This document shows positions 1 through 5,304 of a DNA stretch of 5,435 bases, piece after piece. The position numbers and the translations under genes were made by a program. The number at the start of each line of letters is the position of its first letter. The first letter of the stretch is position 1. The notes below the pieces were generated by a model. That model was not told where the DNA came from, made no database searches, and saw nothing but the letters and a program-made list of their open reading frames with translations. The stretch is from Sphingopyxis sp. (lineage in GTDB: Bacteria; Pseudomonadota; Alphaproteobacteria; Sphingomonadales; Sphingomonadaceae), in the NCBI GenBank assembly GCA_012035435.1, contig JAAUPH010000192.1, forward strand, positions 1 through 5,435. The letters are read 5' to 3'.

Positions 1-893
1 ACTCGATATGCACGGTCAATGACCTGTTGAGAGCGGACATGAAAGTGGCCCGCAAATTCTAGGGCCGCCATCATAGCGCGCGAATAACAATTCTCGGCGT
101 CGTTGTCACGGGCAGGCAAACGAAGCTTGGGATCGACAAACTGGACCCACAGCTTTGTTAATACCTGAAGGTGTCGAATGATTTCCGTTTCGACGCCAAC
201 GCCAGGTCGACCGCCCTTCTCGTCGTCCATAGTAAATCGATGTATCCCATCGTTAGTCTCTTCGATGTTTGTCTTATACACATCGCGCATTGAACTCCAT
301 ATCGAAATTGACTCTGATATTGACTTCTCGAATTTTTCAAAAAATTCCTTCAATTCTCTCTCAAAAATTACAGATGGATATTCCTGGATTTTGATTACGT
401 CGTTTGTTGTTGACATATGCTGATTGTACGCCGGCAAAAGGCTCGCGAGACTCAATCGAAGCGCGTTTAGACGCTCAAGCTCAAAATCGACCGCCAGCAA
501 AATGTCGCTCTCCCGTTCGTGTCGGCTCAACTCCATGCGCACGAAGTGGCTGAATTTCACCAAGTCCTCGGAGAAGGAAGTGCTGCCATCTTCATGTTTG
601 AGGATCAGACTTGAACGGTGGCCGATGGCCTCTTCAATGATGGTCTTTATCTTGCCTCGTCTGATCCTTCCTTCATCACTGGTGGATGAGGGATGCCGAC
701 CATCCAACAGCTCGGCCAAGAACTCCCTTTCGGTCGCAAACACCGTTGGGTCAAATTCATCGCCTTGACGGAACAATCCCAATATCTTCTCTTGACGCTC
801 GGCCCACGGTGCGTCCGAATAAAGAGTTGGAAGAACCATATTGCGGAGTGCGACAAGGATCTCGTTTGAACGTGCGCTCAGTATGGTTGTCAT
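1..893 (-). CDS. Hypothetical protein, C-terminally truncated by window edge, coupled to integrase
   Basis: A continuous reading frame starts at the ATG complementary to 893-891 and stays open to the left edge, giving 297 residues plus two bases with no stop; the true C-terminus lies outside the window. The start is 6 bp after the integrase TGA (902-900), so co-transcription and probably translational coupling are expected; there is only a weak GAG just before the ATG, and the AAAAGGG inside the integrase 3' end could help. The protein begins MTTILSARSNEILVALR. It is rich in charged helical segments, for example residues 81-91, 110-157 and a strongly acidic/basic, coiled-coil-like stretch at about 175-212. 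A Gly-rich turn (GGRPGVG, about 227-233) precedes a second helical part. No signal peptide or membrane segment is seen, so it is probably cytoplasmic. I do not recognise the family. Its position suggests an element-encoded accessory protein or cargo; that is inference. Confidence 0.8.
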   Translation of the reverse strand, partial: MTTILSARSNEILVALRNMVLPTLYSDAPWAERQEKILGLFRQGDEFDPTVFATEREFLAELLDGRHPSSTSDEGRIRRGKIKTIIEEAIGHRSSLILKHEDGSTSFSEDLVKFSHFVRMELSRHERESDILLAVDFELERLNALRLSLASLLPAYNQHMSTTNDVIKIQEYPSVIFERELKEFFEKFEKSISESISIWSSMRDVYKTNIEETNDGIHRFTMDDEKGGRPGVGVETEIIRHLQVLTKLWVQFVDPKLRLPARDNDAENCYSRAMMAALEFAGHFHVRSQQVIDRAYR

Positions 894-899
894 CTCTAA

Positions 900-2093
900 T
901 CAACTATTCCCTTTTTCAGACCAAGAAAAACAGTAATCAGCCCACTCTTGCATCATCGGCCTGCGCTTTTCGACTGCTGTCATGCGGCGGTAAGCAGCGT
1001 TGGTTTTGCTTTTCAAACCATGTGCAAGTGCGAAATCCGCCAATGCAGGGCTGAATGCAGTTTCCTCTGCGATCCAATCCGTGAAAGTCGACCGAAATCC
1101 ATGGACTGTTTCCGTATGCCCCATGTCCTTCAGAACCTTCAACATGGTTATATTGCTGATGGGACGATCCATCGAGGAGCCTGGGAATACAAAATCGCAG
1201 ACTTGTTTGCCCTTCAGCTCGGTCAGCAGCTCGACGAGCTGAAGTGAGAGCGGCACACTGTGTGCAACCCCGCGTTTCATGCGCTCCTTGGGGATCGTCC
1301 ATACAGGCTTTTCACCAAGGTCGAGCTCGTCCCAACGAGCACCGATGACTTCGCCTGTCCGGCAGGCAGTAAGAATCGCGAATTGAAGAGCCTTTGCACC
1401 AATCGTCTGCTTTTGCCGCAGGGTGGCGAACACCCGGGGCAATTCGGCGTATCCGATAGCGCTGAAATGGGCTTCATTTCGAAGGCGATGGGTCGTCGGC
1501 AATATGGCGTCCAGATTGCCTCGCCAGCGCGCGGGATTCTCTCCGTTCCGCCAGCCTTGGACGCGCGCAAACTCCAGTACGCGTTCCAGGCGCCCACGAA
1601 TGCGATACGCCGTCTCGGCCTTGGTGTGCCAGATGGGCTGCACGACGCCAAGCACATCGCTCAGGCTGATGGTGTCGATCGGCCGTTCGTGAAGCGAGGC
1701 GCAGTAGGCGGGCCCGAGCGTCATTCGCCATTGTTCGCGATGCTTCTGATTCTTGAACGCGGCCTCGATTGAATTGATATACGCAGTTGCGACTTCACCG
1801 AATGTCCGGGCGGCAAGCGCCGGAAGCACGATGTTGTTTTGGGAAATATCCGCTCCTTGGTGGGCGGTCTTCCGCAACTTCTCGGCGCGCTGGCGCGCCT
1901 GCGCCAAGCCCAACAATGGGTACGCGCCCAAACCAACTTCCGTTGCTTTTCCGCCCCTTACAACTCGGAATGAGAACGATTTGGAGCCGGAGTTCGAAAC
2001 CCGCACATAGAGGCCATCGCCGTCGGAATAGCGCCCAGGCGAGCGTAACGACTGAATCCGTCGATCGGATAACTTATTGATAGTACGCGACAA
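900..2093 (-). CDS. P4-type tyrosine recombinase/integrase (DUF4102 N-terminal domain)
   Basis: This 397-residue protein catalyses site-specific integration and excision of a mobile element and has the usual length for P4-like integrases. The N-terminus (about 5-85) has the DUF4102-type pattern: KLSDRRIQSL, YSDGDGLYVRV, then SGSKSFSFR and GLGAYPLLGLAQAR. A helical core-binding domain follows at about 95-200, then the catalytic domain. Visible catalytic residues are Arg245 (TACRTGE), a likely Lys273 (ERMKRG before HSVPLS), His331 and Arg334 (HGFRSTF), His358 (LAHG) and the nucleophile Tyr368 (AAYRR). The set is complete, so the enzyme is probably active. The start is TTG: no in-frame ATG or GTG exists between it and the upstream stop near 2170, the family N-terminus begins right here, and an AGGGG ribosome-binding sequence lies 6 bp before it. 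Integrases of this type commonly use the 3' end of a tRNA gene as target, but no tRNA is present in the window. It is divergent from the gene at 2230 and heads the operon with the gene ending at 893. Confidence 0.95.
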   Translation of the reverse strand: MSRTINKLSDRRIQSLRSPGRYSDGDGLYVRVSNSGSKSFSFRVVRGGKATEVGLGAYPLLGLAQARQRAEKLRKTAHQGADISQNNIVLPALAARTFGEVATAYINSIEAAFKNQKHREQWRMTLGPAYCASLHERPIDTISLSDVLGVVQPIWHTKAETAYRIRGRLERVLEFARVQGWRNGENPARWRGNLDAILPTTHRLRNEAHFSAIGYAELPRVFATLRQKQTIGAKALQFAILTACRTGEVIGARWDELDLGEKPVWTIPKERMKRGVAHSVPLSLQLVELLTELKGKQVCDFVFPGSSMDRPISNITMLKVLKDMGHTETVHGFRSTFTDWIAEETAFSPALADFALAHGLKSKTNAAYRRMTAVEKRRPMMQEWADYCFSWSEKGNS

Positions 2094-2104
2094 CGTCGGC
2101 CCCT
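2094..2104 (-). promoter_or_regulatory. Ribosome binding site supporting the TTG start of the integrase
   Basis: On the minus strand the bases just before the TTG read AGGGG, a 6-base spacer (CCGACG), then TTG. This is a reasonable Shine-Dalgarno match at normal spacing. It supports the TTG start in the absence of any upstream ATG or GTG in frame. Confidence 0.6.
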
Positions 2105-2150
2105 GATCCCATTTTGCGTTAAACGTTCCGGAGAACTCGGTTCCGTATAG

Positions 2151-2179
2151 AATATGGGATCCATCACAGCACTAGTCAA
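2151..2179 (-). promoter_or_regulatory. Putative sigma70-like promoter of the integrase operon
   Basis: On the minus strand, TTGACT (complement of 2179-2174, five of six matches to TTGACA) is followed after 17 bp by CATATT (complement of 2156-2151, four of six matches to TATAAT). A TATTCT two bases further on is an alternative -10. Transcription would start near 2144, leaving a leader of about 50 bases before the TTG at 2093. The match and spacing are good but unproven. Confidence 0.45.
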
Positions 2180-2192
2180 GGTCCTTCTCAGC

Positions 2193-2213
2193 CGTTAACG
2201 TCCTTCGTGAAGG
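2193..2213. promoter_or_regulatory. Adjacent palindromes in the divergent intergenic region, possible operator
   Basis: CGTTAACG (2193-2200) is a perfect 8-bp palindrome. One base later comes CCTTC-GT-GAAGG (2202-2213), a perfect 5-bp inverted repeat with a 2-base centre. A related CGTT-A-AACG lies at 2117-2125. The pair sits between the putative integrase -35 and the start of the gene at 2230, where a repressor or excisionase controlling both directions would bind. It could also form a small hairpin in the leader of the 2230 gene. Its role is inferred. Confidence 0.3.
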
Positions 2214-2229
2214 TGGCTGTGAACAAACA

Positions 2230-3318
2230 ATGAAAAGCAAAGTGAAAGATTGGTGGTTGGTCGCCGAAGCTGCGATCCAAAAACTGCCGGCAGATTTCGA
2301 TTTTGGCGATAGGCTCTGGCAACTGCGCGAAACTGCTTTTGACCTTGGCGTTCAGCCAGAGTCGCTGAGAAAATATATCACGGTTTATCGATTTGTTTCT
2401 GCCCTCGAAGAACGACACGCAGATCGTGCAGCATATCTTAAATCGCTACCGGTGGTGGCTGCTGAAGCGTTCAAGAGGTGGGCTGAAAGGGATTTTTCAG
2501 CAGCTTTGGCTGCGACGAAAACAGCCGAGACTCGAAAGCTTACCGCACGTATCATCATTCAAGAGGAACGCATTAGCCGGAATGTCTTTGCACTTGCAAC
2601 GATTGGGCAGGTGTCCAGCCTTCGATCCCTGATGGAGGCCAACCTCCACGCTTTGAACTGTGTCGAGAGCGACAGAAATCTCACGCCGCGCATTCCGGCA
2701 CTGTTTGATATCGGCGTTGATAGACTCGCCAGCCCGCCTGACAACTCAACAATGGCTTGGTGCGGCGTAGGGTGGTTAGCGAATGGCACCCGGTTCCCCG
2801 CTCCCGATGGCGCGGCGGCTTCAGGATTGAGTCCCCAAGGCTCATTGAGTGCGACCGGCAGTTCGATTGGCTCAAGCCAACAACTCAAGCTTGCAATAAT
2901 TGACGTGCCGGAAAGGGCCGACAGCAGGCCATATTCGAGCCAGGCGGGCTCAGTGATTGCTAAAGCCATGCTGGCCAGTCGATCTGTATTCCTGGTGCTT
3001 ATCAATCTTCCGGAACGAGCGGCATGGGAAGAATATCTCGACCATGCCCCACCAACGGATATCGACTCACCACAATCAGGATCACTGCGCTCCATCGTTA
3101 TAGAGAGGCTTGATCGCGGTAGCCATCTTGCCTGGCAACGAGAGATAATCGAGAAGGCGTGGCTTGCCAGCGCACCTTTGGGTGGGCATGTCGTCATGTC
3201 GCATCCCGGCATTTGGCACGACGTATGTTCACCAAGTGTATGCCATAGCCGCGCCGCAAAGGTTATTCTGGCTGGCTGCATTCATCCCGCAGCTCGGCAT
3301 GTGCGCGTGTCGGTCTGA
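2230..3318 (+). CDS. Hypothetical protein with N-terminal HTH-like segment, divergent from integrase
   Basis: A 362-residue protein starting at the ATG at 2230; the frame is open upstream to a TAG at 2173 but offers no better start codon. The ribosome-binding site is weak, with AAGG 16 bases upstream. Residues about 1-120 are helical. The segment about 34-56 (ETAFDLG-VQPESLRKYITVYRFV) resembles a helix-turn-helix, with a G-V turn before the recognition-like helix, so DNA binding is plausible. A Gly/Ser/Ala/Pro-rich linker spans about 187-217. The C-terminal part (about 218-362) alternates hydrophobic strands (LKLAIIDVP, VFLVLINLP, IVIERLD, GHVVMSHPG) with helices, a pattern compatible with an alpha/beta fold, though no nucleotide-binding motif is evident. 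There is no signal peptide or membrane segment. I do not recognise the family. Its position beside a divergent integrase suggests a regulator or recombination directionality factor, but it is long for an excisionase. Confidence 0.75.
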   Translation: MKSKVKDWWLVAEAAIQKLPADFDFGDRLWQLRETAFDLGVQPESLRKYITVYRFVSALEERHADRAAYLKSLPVVAAEAFKRWAERDFSAALAATKTAETRKLTARIIIQEERISRNVFALATIGQVSSLRSLMEANLHALNCVESDRNLTPRIPALFDIGVDRLASPPDNSTMAWCGVGWLANGTRFPAPDGAAASGLSPQGSLSATGSSIGSSQQLKLAIIDVPERADSRPYSSQAGSVIAKAMLASRSVFLVLINLPERAAWEEYLDHAPPTDIDSPQSGSLRSIVIERLDRGSHLAWQREIIEKAWLASAPLGGHVVMSHPGIWHDVCSPSVCHSRAAKVILAGCIHPAARHVRVSV

Positions 3319-3384
3319 GTCCACTCCCATGTCCACTTTGTGCACGGATATGGCTGGAAACTGCTGGATTTGTGTGGATGCTAC

Positions 3385-3404
3385 TCATTATGAAAACATA
3401 ATGA
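3385..3404. repeat. Perfect AT-rich palindrome, 8-bp arms and AAAA centre
   Basis: TCATTATG (3385-3392) is followed by AAAA and then CATAATGA (3397-3404), its exact reverse complement. No T-run follows, so it is not a typical rho-independent terminator. It could be an operator or a recombinase core-like site. Its right arm abuts the direct repeat at 3404-3414. Confidence 0.6.
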
Positions 3405-3480
3405 AATCAATAGCATAAGACAGGGGTGGACATCATTTTATCGGACTCCCTCTCCGCCACTGCCCAATAAAATCAATAGC
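3404..3480 (+). repeat. Direct repeat AAATCAATAGC, two copies 66 bp apart
   Basis: AAATCAATAGC occurs at 3404-3414 and again at 3470-3480. The start-to-start distance is 66 bp, close to a whole number of helical turns. Beyond the 11 bp the flanks diverge (ATAAGA against TTAGCA). The copies may be binding sites or short recombination duplications; their function is unknown. Confidence 0.55.
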
Positions 3481-3572
3481 TTAGCATGTTGTTGGGCGCC
3501 CGTAGAGTCGAAGCGGATTAGCGGCTCAACACCTCCGGCTCAGGGTCAAGTCTCAAAAAGCGCTTATGCGCC

Positions 3573-3577
3573 AGGGA
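3573..3577 (+). promoter_or_regulatory. Ribosome binding site of the second recombinase
   Basis: AGGGA lies 8 bases before the ATG at 3586, a good Shine-Dalgarno position. It supports this start over later in-frame ATG codons. Confidence 0.55.
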
Positions 3578-3585
3578 CTTGAAGC

Positions 3586-4887
3586 ATGTCAGACGTCTCC
3601 GCCGGCCCAAAGCCCGCCCCTGAAAATGTACACGGCAATGTACACGGTAATGTACACGGTGAACGGGCCCCGAAATCCGCCCCGGCTGGCATCGCACAGC
3701 CACGGATCCACCGGCCGAAAATCCGCCATTTGACTCAATCTGTGGATGGATGGGTCTACCAGCGCCGCGCCCCGCGGCTCTTTGCATCGCACCAGTATAG
3801 TCTGACGTTCAGAAAGAGGATCGGCGTCCGCAACGTGGCCGACGCGCGTCAGGTTGCCGCGAAACTCGACCGTCTGGTCGACGCGCTGGTCTTTGCCGCA
3901 CAGGAGTTTCATGGGCCGATGATGGATATGAAGGACATTGCTGCAAGCCTGGATGAGAAGGTCCTTGCCTTCATGCTCGACAAGATGGACGCCGCATTCC
4001 GTGCCAGCGTCGACACGTTGCTCGACACCGGATTTAACGACCCGGCTCAGGAAAGCGCAGTCATTGTCAACTGCCTCGACAGGTTTAGGGCGGACATGAA
4101 GGCCTTCGCGGGTTCGTCATTTGTCGCCGCGGCGGAAGCGCAGAGCTTTGTTGCCTCACTCCGCTCAACAGCGGCGACAGCCATTGGCAACTACGACCGA
4201 TCATTGAATAACGCCGAGCTTAACATGATCGGCGTTAACAACCGCTCGTTCGGCGACCTGGTCGATGCGCTGGGTCGCACCGCGACCGGGGACGCGGTCA
4301 TTGAGGCCGGTATGGGCGCGTTTCTTGAGGCAACCTTCGGCTCGGAAGAGTTTGATGCATTTGTGGCCCGAGCCAAGAGCGAAGAGGCGGTCAAGCAGGC
4401 GCTCGCGCGCCGAAGCGGCATCTCGTTCATCCCTAACGCGCCCGGCATGCGGCCGATCCCCATGACGATGGTTCGGCCACGGGCACAGACCCATGAGTGG
4501 TTGTCGGCAACAAGCCAAAGTCAGTTTGATGGCGGCGTGCCAGCAACGCCAGCCGTGCCATCGAGGGCGGTTGGCCTCCAACCGGGCCAGGATGATCACT
4601 CCGCCAGGATGGTCGACGCGGCGACCCAATCGGTTGAACTGCCAAGGTTCTTGGGTGTTCCAGATCGCAGCTACGCACAGCGTCAGCCATCGAAAGTGAA
4701 ACTATTTTCAGTTGCCGCGGCTGAGTATCTCGCCAAGCGGGAGCAGGATCGCGGCCTGCCTGCCGGAGCCACACTGCCTAAGTCCGATCGGGAAGCGAGT
4801 CCGGCATTGAACGGGCTGAAGCATGAGCCCAACAAGACCCGAGACCTAACGACACTGCGTCGCGCGCCTCGATATTCATGGAATTGA
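3586..4887 (+). CDS. N-terminal part of a frameshifted long-type tyrosine recombinase (DUF6538-like)
   Basis: A 433-residue frame from ATG 3586. Residues 14-25 are three NVHG repeats. Residues about 53-100 (GWVYQRRAPRLF, YSLTFRKRIGVRNVADARQVAAKLDRLVDAL) look like the DUF6538-type N-terminal domain of some integrases: an aromatic/arginine strand, then 'R-x-I-G-x-R' and 'DAR-x-x-AAKLD'. A long helical region follows (about 105-280), then a Pro/Ser/Gln-rich linker (about 285-365). KVKLFSVAAAEYLAKREQDRG (369-389) looks like the start of a core-binding domain. The frame then stops at 4885-4887, while the expected continuation is found in the frame one base back (GDHPLDQYSKSDI, from 4878). No catalytic R, H-x-x-R or Y motif is present, so this product alone cannot recombine DNA. 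It is therefore read as the first half of a broken recombinase; a stand-alone DNA-binding product is a less likely alternative. Confidence 0.7.
   Translation: MSDVSAGPKPAPENVHGNVHGNVHGERAPKSAPAGIAQPRIHRPKIRHLTQSVDGWVYQRRAPRLFASHQYSLTFRKRIGVRNVADARQVAAKLDRLVDALVFAAQEFHGPMMDMKDIAASLDEKVLAFMLDKMDAAFRASVDTLLDTGFNDPAQESAVIVNCLDRFRADMKAFAGSSFVAAAEAQSFVASLRSTAATAIGNYDRSLNNAELNMIGVNNRSFGDLVDALGRTATGDAVIEAGMGAFLEATFGSEEFDAFVARAKSEEAVKQALARRSGISFIPNAPGMRPIPMTMVRPRAQTHEWLSATSQSQFDGGVPATPAVPSRAVGLQPGQDDHSARMVDAATQSVELPRFLGVPDRSYAQRQPSKVKLFSVAAAEYLAKREQDRGLPAGATLPKSDREASPALNGLKHEPNKTRDLTTLRRAPRYSWN
3625..3660 (+). repeat. Three tandem 12-bp repeats (AATGTACACGGY) encoding NVHG
   Basis: Units at 3625-3636, 3637-3648 and 3649-3660 are identical except for the last base (C, T, T). 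They are in frame and encode Asn-Val-His-Gly three times near the N-terminus of the recombinase. Each unit contains the palindrome TGTACA, so the array also looks like a row of protein-binding sites. Whole-unit slippage would keep the reading frame. Confidence 0.9.
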
Positions 4888-5237
4888 TCGGCGATCATCC
4901 ACTTGATCAGTATTCGAAGAGTGACATCGATTTCTACATTCATTGCTTGCGTTATTTGCCACCAGATGCCTTTGAACGCGACATAGCCAGGGCCGGAAAC
5001 TGGCGCACCTATCTTGAGACCCAGGAGGACCTCGACAGCGGCGAGCCAGTCGGAAAGACCATGGGCTTCAAGACCGTCGAAGACGGCTATCTGGCCGGGA
5101 TTCGTCCGATATTCAGAGAAAACCCACTCGAAGACCGTATGATCGATCCAATCGCGCTCATCAATTCTGACTACAAGAAGAAATTCGGGAGATCCCAATC
5201 ACGCGAGTATTTCAGCGATGCACAGTTGAGAGCCTGA
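4878..5237 (+). CDS. Core-binding fragment of the same tyrosine recombinase, cut off by an IS
   Basis: A 119-residue frame beginning at ATG 4878 and overlapping the previous one by 10 bp. The frame is open further upstream, to just after TGA 4824-4826, so the ATG is probably internal to the original gene (NDTASRASIF precedes it). ELIGDHPLDQYSKSDIDFYIHCLRYLPPDA (residues 2-31) is typical of an integrase core-binding domain: 'GD-x-P-(L/I)-x-x-Y-x-x-x-D'. KTVEDGYLAGIRPIFRE (65-81) matches the usual helix, and SQSREYFSDAQLRA (106-119) matches the 'F-S-D-x-x-L' entry to the catalytic domain. The frame ends there: the last codons (from 5230) and the TGA at 5235-5237 probably come from the end of an inserted IS5-family element. 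The catalytic domain is absent, so this is a pseudogene fragment in function. Confidence 0.65.
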   Translation: MELIGDHPLDQYSKSDIDFYIHCLRYLPPDAFERDIARAGNWRTYLETQEDLDSGEPVGKTMGFKTVEDGYLAGIRPIFRENPLEDRMIDPIALINSDYKKKFGRSQSREYFSDAQLRA

Positions 5238-5293
5238 TTGGAAATTATGGTGAGTGATTTCAGCGGGTTATCTTGTCTCTGATTTGCTGAATC

Positions 5294-5297
5294 GGAG
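5294..5297 (+). promoter_or_regulatory. Ribosome binding site of the IS transposase
   Basis: GGAG lies 7 bases before the ATG at 5305. This good spacing supports the chosen transposase start. Confidence 0.6.
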
Positions 5298-5304
5298 AAC
5301 TGGG

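Larger units (their letters stand above)
3319..3585. other. Repeat-rich gene-free stretch upstream of the second recombinase
   Basis: This 267-bp stretch holds no convincing gene. It contains GTCCACT twice in near-tandem (3319-3325 and 3331-3337), an inverted pair ATGTCCAC/GTGGACAT (3329-3336 and 3426-3433), an 8-bp-stem palindrome (3385-3404), a direct repeat (3404-3414 and 3470-3480), and the perfect palindromes GGGCGCCC (3494-3501) and AAGCGCTT (3558-3565). CGGCTCA is also repeated at 3522-3528 and 3536-3542. I found no convincing promoter and no stem followed by a T-run, so no classical terminator is called. Such repeats are typical of a control or attachment region of a recombinase gene, but this is inference. 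Confidence 0.5.

Noticed and set aside
178..768. Two successive plus-strand open frames opposite the left-hand gene
   Set aside because: They are short, have no good ribosome-binding site and read as low-quality Ser/Arg-rich peptides. The minus-strand frame is open continuously for 893 bp across them.
1260..1772. Plus-strand open frame (170 codons) inside the integrase region
   Set aside because: It is antisense to the conserved integrase core, including the catalytic arginine region; the integrase is unambiguous.
1985..2010. GGAGTTCGAAACCC on the plus strand, resembling a tRNA T-arm (possible att site)
   Set aside because: On the other strand it encodes the conserved RVSNSGSK motif of the integrase, and no acceptor or anticodon stem is found around it.
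2559..3281. Long open frame on the minus strand (240 codons) opposite the 362-residue gene
   Set aside because: Its translation is Ser/Arg/Pro-rich without helical or motif order. The plus-strand frame is longer and has a coherent HTH-like N-terminus, so this is an antisense shadow.
3385..3404. Palindrome read as a rho-independent terminator for the 2230-3318 gene
   Set aside because: The stem is AT-rich and no T-run follows it; the bases after the stem are AATCAATAGC.
3164..3418. Open frame overlapping the 3' end of the 362-residue gene, as a possible frameshifted C-terminus
   Set aside because: The translation (Cys/Met-rich, no motif) does not continue the upstream protein in any recognisable way, and the main frame reads plausibly to its own stop.
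4827..4887. Programmed -1 ribosomal frameshift joining the two recombinase halves
   Set aside because: No slippery heptamer occurs in the overlap and no clear downstream stem was found. The gene is also cut by an IS, which fits ordinary decay.
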